A stretch of 64,000 bases of DNA, taken from the NCBI RefSeq assembly GCF_007997005.1, contig NZ_VOSL01000143.1, positions 1 through 64,000 of the forward strand. The letters are read 5' to 3'. The first letter of the stretch is position 1, and the number at the start of each line of letters is the position of its first letter. The notes beneath the pieces were generated by a model. It made no database searches and was not told the DNA's origin. It saw nothing but the letters and a program-made list of their open reading frames with translations. This document shows, in pieces, positions 23,042-30,825 of this stretch. The stretch comes from Lujinxingia vulgaris. Lineage in GTDB: Bacteria > Myxococcota_A > Bradymonadia > Bradymonadales > Bradymonadaceae. Position numbers and translations under genes: made by a program.

Positions 23042-25114
23042 TTACTCGGCGGCCGCCTCGGTCGTCTCCTCGGGAGCATTCTCCACGAGGTTCTCCGCGA
23101 TGATCTCGGCCAGGTCGAGCAGCTTGACCTCGTCGGCGCCGCGGTTCTTCAGACCATCGTCGAACATCGTCAGGCAGAAGGGGCAGTTGACCGCGATGGC
23201 GTCCGGCGTGGTGGCCAGGGCCTGGTCGGTACGCTCAATGTTAACGCGCTTGCCTTCGGTCTCTTCCATCCACATACGGCCACCACCGGCGCCGCAGCAG
23301 AAGCTCTGCTTCTTATTAAGATCCATCTCCTGCATGACCACCCCGGGCACGGACTGAAGCACCTCACGGGGGTTGGAGTAGCTGTTATCCCAGCGCCCGA
23401 TGTAGCAGGAGTCGTGGTAGGTGACCTTCATCGTGGCCGACGGCTTGAGCTGGATGCGCTGATGCTGAATCAGCTCATTGAGCAGGGCGGTGTGGTGGAT
23501 CACTTCGTAGTTGCCGCCCAGCTGCGGGTATTCTTTGCCAATGGTGTGGAAGCAGTGGGGGCAGGTGGTGATGATCTTGGTGACCCCGTAGCTGTTCATC
23601 GTCTCGATGTTCTGGGTGGCGAGCATCCAGTAGAGGTACTCGTTGCCGATACGGCGGGCGGGGTCGCCCGTGCAGGCTTCTTCCGGCCCCAGGATGGCCA
23701 CCGAGACGCCCGCCGAGCGAAGGATCTTCGCAAAGGCCTGTGTGACCTTCTTCTGGCGGTCGTCGAAGCTGCCGGCGCAGCCGACAAAGAAGAGGTAGTC
23801 CGGCGCCGAGGTCATCTCACTCATCAGCGGGATGTCCAGGCCTTCGGCCCAGTCAGCACGGTAGGACGAGGAGATACCCCAGGGGTTGGAGTTGTTCTCC
23901 ATGTTACGGAAGGTGCGGCCGACCTCGGCCGAGAAGTCCGACTCCATCAGCGCCAGGTAGCGGCGCATGTCGACGATGGTGTCAACGTGCTCGATGTAGA
24001 CCGGGCAGTTGGCCACACACGCCCCGCAGGTGGTGCAGGCCCACAGCTCTTCTTTGGTGATGATGCCGCCGGCCAGGGGGGGGAACTCTTCGGCTGCTTC
24101 GGGGTTGTTGCCCCGGATAACGGCAGTGCCTTTCTCGCGCAGGTGCTCTTTGATGTTGTGGATCACGGCCATCGGGTTGAGCGCTTTGCCGGTGTTGTAC
24201 GCCGGGCAGTAGTGCTCGCAGCGACCGCACTCGGTGCAGGCGTAGGTGTCGAGGAGCTGCTTCCAGCGCAGGTCTTCAACGCGGGCCGCCCCGAAGGACT
24301 CCACGTTCTCGTCTTCCATATCGATGGGGTAGAGCGCGCCCGAGGGCTCGAGCTTGCGGAAGAAGATGTTGGGGATGGCCCCGATCAGGTGCAGGTGCTT
24401 ACCGAAGGGGATGTAGTTGGCAAAAGCCACCACAATGCCGATGTGGATCCAGTAGGAGACGTGGTAAATCCAGAACATCCCCTCAGATTGCGGCGAGGCG
24501 CCGAGCCCCTGGAGGAGCGTGGAGGTGAAGAGCGCCACCGGCGTCCATTGCGCGTCGTGGGCCTGGTTCTCCACGCTGATAAAGGCGATCTCGGCGCCGT
24601 TGGCGATGAACTTGGAGATCATCAGCGAGGCAATTAGCGCGATGATCACCGCGCCGTCGACCGATTGCAGCGAGTGCTTCGGGCGGATGACGTAGCGGCG
24701 AAACGCCGACATCAGGATCGCAACGAGCACCAGAAAGCCGAAGACATCCTGCATAAAGAGCGCGCCGTTGTAGGCGGCGCGGCCAATAAAGGCGCTCAGG
24801 TGAAAGTCCCACTTAAAGGCGCGCGCGATGTACTCCAGCGTTTCCAGCTGAAGGATCAAAAAGCCCCAGAAGATAAAGAGGTGCAGGACCCCGGCCGGCT
24901 CGGCGATAACGCGTGCCTGGCCCAGAACCTGGGTGATGATGCCTTTGACGCGCTCGGGGATCTGACTGGTTTTAAGATCACCCTGACCGGCGGCGACATA
25001 GCGCAGCAGCCAGTAAACCGTGCGGGCCGCAAAGCCAAAGCCCACGAGCACACCGATGCCCAGGACCACGCGGAACCATTGATGACCCGTGCTGAGTTCG
25101 AGGAAGCTGTCCAC
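23042..25114 (-). CDS. Membrane Fe-S / CCG-domain oxidoreductase (ETF:menaquinone type)
   Basis: Inner-membrane electron-transfer protein of 690 aa. The N-terminal ~240 residues contain about five membrane helices of a NarI/cytochrome-b-like module (LHLFIFWGFLILQLETLEY, VFGFLVLVAILMSAF, FWIYHVSYWIHIGIVVAF) with His residues suitable for heme. Two 4Fe-4S motifs follow: CTECGRCEHYCP and CTTCGACVANCP. The C-terminal half has HdrD-like CCG domains, with CFHTIGKEYP and YHDSCYIGRWD...SFCCGAGGGRMW. This layout matches the proteins linking electron-transfer flavoprotein to menaquinone in Geobacter and relatives, which is my preferred role. Start GTG 25114 preceded by GGAG at good spacing. It is divergent from the Hsp70 gene across 353 bp. 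Confidence 0.88.
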   Translation of the reverse strand: MDSFLELSTGHQWFRVVLGIGVLVGFGFAARTVYWLLRYVAAGQGDLKTSQIPERVKGIITQVLGQARVIAEPAGVLHLFIFWGFLILQLETLEYIARAFKWDFHLSAFIGRAAYNGALFMQDVFGFLVLVAILMSAFRRYVIRPKHSLQSVDGAVIIALIASLMISKFIANGAEIAFISVENQAHDAQWTPVALFTSTLLQGLGASPQSEGMFWIYHVSYWIHIGIVVAFANYIPFGKHLHLIGAIPNIFFRKLEPSGALYPIDMEDENVESFGAARVEDLRWKQLLDTYACTECGRCEHYCPAYNTGKALNPMAVIHNIKEHLREKGTAVIRGNNPEAAEEFPPLAGGIITKEELWACTTCGACVANCPVYIEHVDTIVDMRRYLALMESDFSAEVGRTFRNMENNSNPWGISSSYRADWAEGLDIPLMSEMTSAPDYLFFVGCAGSFDDRQKKVTQAFAKILRSAGVSVAILGPEEACTGDPARRIGNEYLYWMLATQNIETMNSYGVTKIITTCPHCFHTIGKEYPQLGGNYEVIHHTALLNELIQHQRIQLKPSATMKVTYHDSCYIGRWDNSYSNPREVLQSVPGVVMQEMDLNKKQSFCCGAGGGRMWMEETEGKRVNIERTDQALATTPDAIAVNCPFCLTMFDDGLKNRGADEVKLLDLAEIIAENLVENAPEETTEAAAE

Positions 25115-25467
25115 GATGGAGACTCCAGATAAGTTACGGGGGCCGCCCTGCCAGTGTTTCGGGGAAGGAGGGCGTCCGTTTCGGGTTGATACACAGCGTA
25201 GCGCCACGAAAATCAGGCGGCGCAAAGACCCCCTTTCATAGCGAACCCGGCCCAACTCGGCAACCCCGGCTCCGCGCGAGTTCGCGCAGCAATCTTCAAC
25301 TCGCCGCGGCCCCGGTCAAGGCGATGTGCGAGAATCTGACGCGTTGCATCAACACGTCGAGGTTGGCCGCCACGGCCGGGCTGTGGCACCATCGCCGCCG
25401 ACGTGCGCGGCTTGGGAGTAAGCGGAGCCCGCAGGATGAAATCGGACTGAACTCGCAGGAGATGCAG
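25115..25467. other. Divergent intergenic region (353 bp)
   Basis: Non-coding stretch between the Fe-S oxidoreductase (minus) and the Hsp70-like gene (plus). It must hold both promoters, but I see no clear -35/-10 pair. One inverted repeat, GCGCGA-GT-TCGCGC (25274-25287), could be an operator. There is no CIRCE-type heat-shock element. AGGAG at 25457-25461 is the ribosome binding site that fixes the Hsp70 start. Confidence 0.5.
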
Positions 25468-27129
25468 ATGTCGGAGATTGTCGCAGGGATCGACCTTGGA
25501 ACCTCGAACTCCGTGATCTCGGTGGTGTTGGAGGGGGAGGCGATCGTGATCCCGGACGCACAGGGGCGCCGTGTGCATCCGTCGATCGTGCATTTGATGT
25601 CCGGGGGGCAGGCCATCGTCGGGAACGATGCGCGCCCCTATCGGCTCAGCGATCCGATGAACACGGTGTTCAGCGCCAAACGTCTGATCGGTCGCCCCTA
25701 CGACAGTCCCGAGATCAAGATGTTGATGGGGCTCTTTCCCTTTCCCATCGTTCCGGCCGAGGACAACACCCCGCGCATCCAGGTGCAGCAGCAGCTTCAC
25801 CCACCCGAGGGGATCGGTGCGCGTGTTCTGCATTATCTCAAAGGGCTGGCGCAGGACTATCTCGGCCAACCGGTGACCCGGGCGGTGATCACGGTGCCGG
25901 CGAACTTCGATGAGGCGCAGCGTCGCGCCACCAAGCGCGCCGGGGAGCTTGCCGGCCTGGAGGTGTTGCGACTGATCAATGAGCCCACGGCTGCGGCGCT
26001 GGCCTACGGCTACGGCAGCGACAAGCGCGAGCGCGTGGCGATCTACGACTTCGGTGGCGGCACCTTTGATGTGACCCTGCTGGAGCTTCGCGGCAACGTC
26101 TTCGAGGTGCTCGCCACCGCGGGCAACAGCTACCTGGGGGGAGATGACTTCGATTTTCGCCTGGTCAGCGCGATCCTCAACGCGTTTGAGCGTCAGCACC
26201 ACGTTGATCTTTCTGCCGATGAGCTGGTGCGCCAGCGCCTGCGCGTCTACGCCGAAGAGATCAAAAAAGGGCTGAGCCAGCAGGACGCCGTGCGCATGAT
26301 GATCCGGGAGACCATCCCGGGGACGGTGACCGAGCTGGAGCTGGACTTCTCGCTGACCCGGGACAACTTCGAGAAGCGTTGCGCCGACATCGTCGATCAG
26401 AGCCTGACAACCTGCGAAGACGCGCTGCGCAGCGCGGGGTTGCAGCGCGCCGAGATCGATCACCTGGTGCTGGTCGGCGGCTCCACCCGTGTGCCGCTGG
26501 TGCAGCGGCGCGCGCGGGAGTTCTTTAACCGGGAGCCGGTGCTGGGCATCGACCCCGACGAGGTGGTCGCGGTGGGCGCGGCGGTCTTCGGCGCGTCGAT
26601 GGTCCAGGAGCAGGCCGCGCCGGCGCCGATGCCCGCGATCCCGGCGGTGGCCGGCTTTGAGGAGGGCATCGACGAGGTCGATGAGAGCTGGCTCGAAGAG
26701 ATCGACGCCGCCGAGCAGAGCGCTCAGGCCGGCCCGCTGCTCATCGACGTCACCCCCCACGCGCTGGGCGTGGCGACGGTGGGCGGGGTGATGGACATCA
26801 TCATCGAGCGCAACGGGCAACTTCCCCTTGAGCGCTCGCGTTACTTCTCGACCTCGCGCGATGACCAGACCCGGGTGGTGCTTCCGATCTACTCGGGCAA
26901 CAGTCGCCGCATCGAAGATAACCAGCAGCTGGGTGTGCTGGAGCTGACCGACATCCCGCCCGGACCGCGCGAAGAGGTGCAGATCGAGGTGACCTTTGAG
27001 GTCGACACCAACGGCATGCTCAGCGTCCGGGCCACCGATATGCGCACCGGGTTCAATCAGTTCGCGCAGCTCTCGATCAGCGGGGACTCCCAGATTCAGG
27101 ACTACGACGCGAGCCATTTGCTCATGTAA
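25468..27129 (+). CDS. Hsp70 / DnaK-like chaperone lacking the lid
   Basis: Hsp70-family ATPase of 553 aa. The nucleotide-binding domain (residues 1 to about 378) is complete: GIDLGTSNSV, VITVPANFDEAQRRATKRA, INEPTAAALAYGYG, IYDFGGGTFDVTLLEL and LVLVGGSTRVPLVQ. A substrate-binding beta domain follows (LLIDVTPHALGVATVGG to about residue 540), but the protein stops where the alpha-helical lid of DnaK (about 640 aa) should begin. Between the domains sits an acidic insert of about 45 residues (380-430, with FEEGIDEVDESWLEEIDAAE), where DnaK has only a short linker. ATG 25468 is chosen because AGGAG is 6 nt upstream; the ATG at 25462 abuts it. No dnaJ or grpE nearby. It is a specialised Hsp70, not the housekeeping DnaK. 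Confidence 0.9.
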   Translation: MSEIVAGIDLGTSNSVISVVLEGEAIVIPDAQGRRVHPSIVHLMSGGQAIVGNDARPYRLSDPMNTVFSAKRLIGRPYDSPEIKMLMGLFPFPIVPAEDNTPRIQVQQQLHPPEGIGARVLHYLKGLAQDYLGQPVTRAVITVPANFDEAQRRATKRAGELAGLEVLRLINEPTAAALAYGYGSDKRERVAIYDFGGGTFDVTLLELRGNVFEVLATAGNSYLGGDDFDFRLVSAILNAFERQHHVDLSADELVRQRLRVYAEEIKKGLSQQDAVRMMIRETIPGTVTELELDFSLTRDNFEKRCADIVDQSLTTCEDALRSAGLQRAEIDHLVLVGGSTRVPLVQRRAREFFNREPVLGIDPDEVVAVGAAVFGASMVQEQAAPAPMPAIPAVAGFEEGIDEVDESWLEEIDAAEQSAQAGPLLIDVTPHALGVATVGGVMDIIIERNGQLPLERSRYFSTSRDDQTRVVLPIYSGNSRRIEDNQQLGVLELTDIPPGPREEVQIEVTFEVDTNGMLSVRATDMRTGFNQFAQLSISGDSQIQDYDASHLLM

Positions 27130-27257
27130 GGCGAAGGCTCGTCTGGGGGAATGCGCGACAGGGTGCTAAGGGTTGCGCGTGCGCACTCGGACGCTTCCGA
27201 TGCGGGTGAGACGCCGACGACGATGACGATTCAACACATTGAGTTCAGGTAGTGACC

Positions 27258-28013
27258 ATGAAAAAAGTAACGTTCGGTTCGATGGCGCTGGTTGTGGCGC
27301 TGGGGCTTGTGGGCTGTGAGGACGATCCTTTTGAGGGGGCGCCCTCGGTGAGCGCGTCGGCCTCCTCACCTGCGCAGAACGCGGGCGGCGAGCCCGCCGC
27401 ACAGGACGCGCCGGGCCGCTCCGGCGGGCTGGGGCCGGTCGAGGGCACGGAGCTTCCTCCTGGCCATCCACCGATGGGCCAGCAGGCCGGGCAGGGTGGC
27501 GAGATGATCGGTGGGGTGCCCGCGCCGCAGGTCCCCCGGATGTCGCCTCAGGAGTACGGCAAGGTCGGGCCCATTCGCTGGCAGGCCCCGGACGCCTGGC
27601 AGCCCCAGCTGCCGACCAACGCCATGCGACAGGCTCAGTACAGCATCCCCGGTGAGGCCGGGCAGGAGCCGGCCGAGCTGGTCGTCTTCTACTTTGGCCC
27701 GGGCGGTGGCGGTGGCGTTGAGGCCAACCTGGAGCGCTGGGCCGGGCAGTTCAACGACGGGCCTCCGGCGACCTTTGCCGAGCGCGAGGTTAACGGTGTG
27801 AAGGTGCATACCGTCGATGCCTCCGGCACCTACGATGCCGGCATGGCGATGGGCGGGCAGGGGCCGCGGGATGCGCAGCGGATGCTGGGCGCGATCGCTG
27901 AGACCTCCCAGGGGCTCTTCTTCTTCCGAATGGTCGGTCCCAAGCCCCTGATCGACGCGCAGGCTGAGGGCTTCGACGCCTTCGTCAGCTCCTTTGAGCA
28001 CGGCGAAGGCTGA
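27258..28013 (+). CDS. Hypothetical lipoprotein
   Basis: Predicted lipoprotein, 251 aa: MKKVTFGSMALVVALGLVGC is a signal sequence with a lipobox. A Pro/Gly/Ala-rich disordered stretch (residues about 25-95) leads to a folded domain (residues about 100-250) beginning IRWQAPDAWQPQLPTNAMRQAQYSIPG, with a Gly run near 145-150 and LFFFRMVGPKP toward the end. The pattern (a wetting W-x-A-P-x-W opening and an ending FDAFVSSF) is that of small domains often found in deltaproteobacterial and planctomycete lipoproteins, with no known activity. ATG 27258 is preferred to the GTG at 27252. The TatD-type gene follows after 10 bp, so they may be co-transcribed. Confidence 0.7.
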   Translation: MKKVTFGSMALVVALGLVGCEDDPFEGAPSVSASASSPAQNAGGEPAAQDAPGRSGGLGPVEGTELPPGHPPMGQQAGQGGEMIGGVPAPQVPRMSPQEYGKVGPIRWQAPDAWQPQLPTNAMRQAQYSIPGEAGQEPAELVVFYFGPGGGGGVEANLERWAGQFNDGPPATFAEREVNGVKVHTVDASGTYDAGMAMGGQGPRDAQRMLGAIAETSQGLFFFRMVGPKPLIDAQAEGFDAFVSSFEHGEG

Positions 28014-28023
28014 GGGCCCGGTG

Positions 28024-28824
28024 ATGATCGATGCGCATTGCCACCTGCATTTTGCAGCCTTTGACGGTGAACGTGATGAGGCGCTCGCGCGCGCGGCCGA
28101 CGCCGGCGTGCGGGGTCTTGTGGTGGCCGACTACGATCATCGCCTGCGCGGGGCGCTTCAACATCTCGGGGAGCGCCCCGGTGTCGCGGTCTGTGCCGGG
28201 GTGCACCCCTGGGCGGTTGACGCCTTGGGCGCTGAAGCGTTGACCCGCGAGCTGACCTTGCTTGAGGAGGCGCTTGCATCGCCGGGCTGGGCGGCGGTCG
28301 GTGAGTTCGGGCTGGATTTTGTTCGAGCGACCGACAAGGACGCCCGTGCGCTGCAGCTTCGCGCGTGTTCGGCGCAGTTGCGGATGGCGCGAGAGCGCGA
28401 GCTCCCGGTGGTGCTGCACGCGGTGCGCTGCCATAGCACGCTCCACGATCTCCTGCGCCGCGAAGGCCCCTCGCCGGCCGGAGGCATCATGCACGGCTAC
28501 AGCGGGTCGGCGCGCCAGGTGCCGCTCTTTTTGATGCACGGCCTCGATATCTCGGTGGGCGGGCGGCTCGCGAAACATGCCGAGAAACTGCGGGCGGTGG
28601 TTCAGCAGGTGCCGGCCGATCGCCTTCACCTGGAGACAGACTGCCCCGATGGCCCCGTTCCGGGCGACTCGGGCAGCGAGCGCTCCGAGCCCGCTGACCT
28701 TGTAGAGGTTGTCCGCGCGGTTGCCGCCGCGCTCGGGCAATCTCCCGAGCGGCTCGCTGCGCGCTGCGCCGAGAACACGCGCCGCCTCTTTCACCTCGAC
28801 TCAACGCTGAGCGCGGACGCTTAA
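28024..28824 (+). CDS. TatD-family metal-dependent hydrolase
   Basis: TIM-barrel metallohydrolase of the TatD family, 266 aa, probably a DNase or phosphoesterase in the cytoplasm. The metal-binding set is present: HCHLH at the start, Glu in AAVGEFGLDF, His in VVLHAVR, His in GGIMHGYSGSARQ and Asp in HLETDCPDG. The start is ATG 28024 (MIDAHCHLHF), preceded by GAGGG at 6-nt spacing; an in-frame GTG sits 3 nt earlier. Length is typical (about 260). Its closeness to the lipoprotein gene upstream suggests one transcript. Substrate is not predictable from sequence. Confidence 0.92.
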   Translation: MIDAHCHLHFAAFDGERDEALARAADAGVRGLVVADYDHRLRGALQHLGERPGVAVCAGVHPWAVDALGAEALTRELTLLEEALASPGWAAVGEFGLDFVRATDKDARALQLRACSAQLRMARERELPVVLHAVRCHSTLHDLLRREGPSPAGGIMHGYSGSARQVPLFLMHGLDISVGGRLAKHAEKLRAVVQQVPADRLHLETDCPDGPVPGDSGSERSEPADLVEVVRAVAAALGQSPERLAARCAENTRRLFHLDSTLSADA

Positions 28825-28827
28825 GTG

Positions 28828-28856
28828 TTGAGATCTTCGCGCAAAGTGCGTAATTT
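28828..28856 (+). promoter_or_regulatory. Candidate sigma-70 promoter for the TcdA-type gene
   Basis: TTGAGA (28828-28833), 17-bp spacer, TAATTT (28851-28856), starting 4 nt past the stop of the TatD-type gene and about 70 nt before ATG 28925. The spacer end forms part of a small inverted repeat GCGCAAA/TTTGCGC. Confidence 0.45.
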
Positions 28857-28924
28857 GCGCGCCTCGATTCGGACCTCCTGCGAGGTCTGATGGTCGCTTC
28901 CCCCCCGAGCAGTGAGATACGACG

Positions 28925-29830
28925 ATGAGCTGTCCCATCGATGGTTTGAGCGTAGACGAACAAAACCAGCCGGATGACGCCGGCACGGTGGTCTTTGAAG
29001 GCCGCCCGATGAAGTCGTGGTCGCTGCACCGGCGCTGGGACCGCGCGGGCCGTCTCCTGGGTGAAGACGCCATGGAGCGCCTCTACGGCTCACATGTGAT
29101 GGTCTTCGGTCTGGGCGGTGTGGGCAGCTACACCGCTGAGAGCCTGGCACGAACCGGCCTCGGCAAGCTGACCCTGGTGGACTTCGATCGGGTCTGCGGC
29201 ACCAACACCAACCGCCAGCTTCACGCGATGAAGGGCACGTTCGGCAAGTGGAAAGCCGACCTGATGGCCGAGCGTTGCTCGCTGATCAACCCGGAGGCCA
29301 CCGTCGTCGGCAGGCGTGCCTTTTACCACGAGGCTACCAGCGCGTCGTTTTTAAGCCAGCGCCCCGACTTTGTGGTCGATGCCATCGATAATGTCAGCGC
29401 GAAGGTTCATCTTCTCGTCTCGTGCCTGGAGCAGGGCATCCCGGTGGTCTCGTGTATGGGGGCCGCTGGCAAGATCGACCCGACGCGCATCGAGGTCGCA
29501 GACCTGGCGCGCACCAAAGGCGACCCGCTGGCGCGGGCAGTGCGCAAGATCATGCGTCAGCGCGGTGTGCTCTCCGGCAACAAACGCCTGGGCATCCCCA
29601 CGATCTACAGCAGTGAGACGCGCCATGAGCCGCAGTCGCTCAGCTATGATGGGACCTCCGGCTTTCGCTGCATCTGCCCGACCAAAGGAAACGATCTCCA
29701 CTCCTGCGAACATCGCAATCTCATTGAGGGCACCGTGAGCTTTGTGACCGGAAGTTTCGGGATGATGGCCGCCTCGGTGGTGGTGCGAGAGCTGACCAGC
29801 GCGCTCGATGCGCAGGCCGCCGCGGAGTAG
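28925..29830 (+). CDS. tcdA: tRNA threonylcarbamoyladenosine dehydratase (TcdA/CsdL type)
   Basis: E1-like ATP-dependent enzyme, 301 aa, that by family cyclises t6A to ct6A at tRNA position 37. Features: nucleotide-binding loop VFGLGGVGSYTAESLARTGLG (residues about 59-79), DFDRVCGTNTNRQLHA, the metal/adenylation segment FVVDAIDNVSAKVHLL, SCMGAAGKIDPTRIEVADLARTKGDPL and a C-terminal SFGMMAASVVVREL. The N-terminal ~30 residues extend beyond E. coli TcdA (268 aa). Close relatives in the ThiF/MoeB group act on other substrates, but LARTKGDPLAR is characteristic of TcdA. It is ended by a strong bidirectional terminator. Confidence 0.88.
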   Translation: MSCPIDGLSVDEQNQPDDAGTVVFEGRPMKSWSLHRRWDRAGRLLGEDAMERLYGSHVMVFGLGGVGSYTAESLARTGLGKLTLVDFDRVCGTNTNRQLHAMKGTFGKWKADLMAERCSLINPEATVVGRRAFYHEATSASFLSQRPDFVVDAIDNVSAKVHLLVSCLEQGIPVVSCMGAAGKIDPTRIEVADLARTKGDPLARAVRKIMRQRGVLSGNKRLGIPTIYSSETRHEPQSLSYDGTSGFRCICPTKGNDLHSCEHRNLIEGTVSFVTGSFGMMAASVVVRELTSALDAQAAAE

Positions 29831-29866
29831 GGCAGCGTTTGAGCTCCCGAAACATATATGGTGCAC

Positions 29867-29897
29867 AAAAAGGGCCGCTTCGAGAGCGGCCCTTTTT
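29867..29897. terminator. Bidirectional intrinsic terminator
   Basis: 13-bp stem with A-run and T-run arms (AAAAAGGGCCGCT / AGCGGCCCTTTTT) and a 5-nt loop, placed 36 nt past the TcdA gene and 20 nt before the end of the convergent lipoprotein gene. Classical and functional on both strands. Confidence 0.93.
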
Positions 29898-29917
29898 CGA
29901 TCTGATGATTCGGGGGT

Positions 29918-30520
29918 TCAGCGAGCCTGCCAGGTGTCGGCCTGACCGTCGCCGTTCGTATCTCGTCCCACCCGCGTCAGGACGCCCTCTTCGTAGAACT
30001 CCCAGTAGTCGATGCGCTCGTCGGCGTTCTCATCTTTTTCGACGCGGATGAGCGTCCCCTCGGAGTAGTGGCGCGTGGTGCCCACGCGCCCGCTCTCGGC
30101 CTCGATGAGCTCTTTGCGGGTGAGCTTGCCACCGTCGAAGTAGAGGATGGCGTCGACCTTGCCGTCCAGATCCACGTCGAGCTCCTCGGAGCGCACAGTG
30201 TTGGCCTCATCAAAGATGCGGCGCACGTTGATGTTGCCGTCTCCGTTGGCGTCGATCTCCAGCTTGACCAGGCGACGCTGGGTCAGAGAGGGGTCCTCCG
30301 GGTCGGCGCTCTCCTCGAAGTATTTGAGGACGTCTGCGACGCCGTCGCCGGTGGAGTCGTAACGCTCCACGATCTGGCCTTCGTCGTTGCGGGATCGGGA
30401 GAAGTTCGCAGCGCCCAGGTCGCCCATATCGCGCTCGGCGGACTCATCGGAGCCGCATCCTGAAGCGAGTGGCACCATCGCGATCGCGAGAAGTGCGGAC
30501 GTCAGCAGGTTTCGGTTCAT
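29918..30520 (-). CDS. Asp-rich repeat lipoprotein
   Basis: Predicted lipoprotein of 200 aa (signal ending PLASGC). The mature part holds five regularly spaced Ca-loop-like units: DSTGDGVADV, DANGDGNINV, DVDLDGKVDAI, DENADERIDYW and DTNGDGQADTW, separated by beta-strand-like segments (RRIFDEAN, YFDGGKL, YSEGTLIRV). The spacing of 25-35 residues matches thrombospondin-type-3/dockerin-like calcium loops, so Ca-binding at the cell surface is likely but untested. The start is uncertain between ATG 30520, ATG 30526 and GTG 30532; 30520 gives the shortest conventional signal sequence. Single gene, ended by the shared terminator. Confidence 0.8.
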   Translation of the reverse strand: MNRNLLTSALLAIAMVPLASGCGSDESAERDMGDLGAANFSRSRNDEGQIVERYDSTGDGVADVLKYFEESADPEDPSLTQRRLVKLEIDANGDGNINVRRIFDEANTVRSEELDVDLDGKVDAILYFDGGKLTRKELIEAESGRVGTTRHYSEGTLIRVEKDENADERIDYWEFYEEGVLTRVGRDTNGDGQADTWQAR

Positions 30521-30632
30521 CGTCATGATCACCCATTCTAAAAAAGGCCGGTGGCGAGGGTTGGAGACGGCGCGGCAGGGTTAAGCATCCTCAAAAGGCG
30601 CCGGCGCGTTGCAGGGCAGCATGGAAGTTTCG

Positions 30633-30660
30633 CGCTTCGGTGTCAAAGTTAACCGAAGCG
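30633..30660. other. Inverted repeat in the lepA upstream region
   Basis: 9-bp stem CGCTTCGGT / ACCGAAGCG with a 10-nt loop, 20 nt before the -35 box of the lepA promoter, in a 300-bp gap that otherwise holds only that promoter. It could be an upstream terminator or a regulator-binding site. Confidence 0.4.
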
Positions 30661-30679
30661 TTTGCGCCGGCGGCTGACC

Positions 30680-30708
30680 TTGCCTCGGCTCGCGCGCTGA
30701 GCTATGAA
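30680..30708 (+). promoter_or_regulatory. Candidate sigma-70 promoter for lepA-lepB
   Basis: TTGCCT (30680-30685), 17-bp spacer, TATGAA (30703-30708), giving a leader of about 110 nt before the lepA ATG at 30826. Confidence 0.5.
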
Positions 30709-30825
30709 ACCGCCCCCGGGAGCCGTGCGCGCTGGCGTCGGTCGTCAGCACGTTGACGTCGGGAAGGACGAGCCCTTCCGACCCGTTAGAGCAGAGTCAC
30801 TTTTTGAAGAAGGCCAAGAGCGTCT

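Noticed and set aside
21953-24637. 894-codon open frame on the plus strand opposite glyA and the Fe-S oxidoreductase gene
   Set aside because: Antisense of two clearly conserved genes in GC-rich DNA; the translation has no recognisable motif and a composition typical of a shadow frame.
25390-25410. TGGCAC as a possible sigma-54 -24 box upstream of the Hsp70 gene
   Set aside because: No TTGC at the required -12 spacing.
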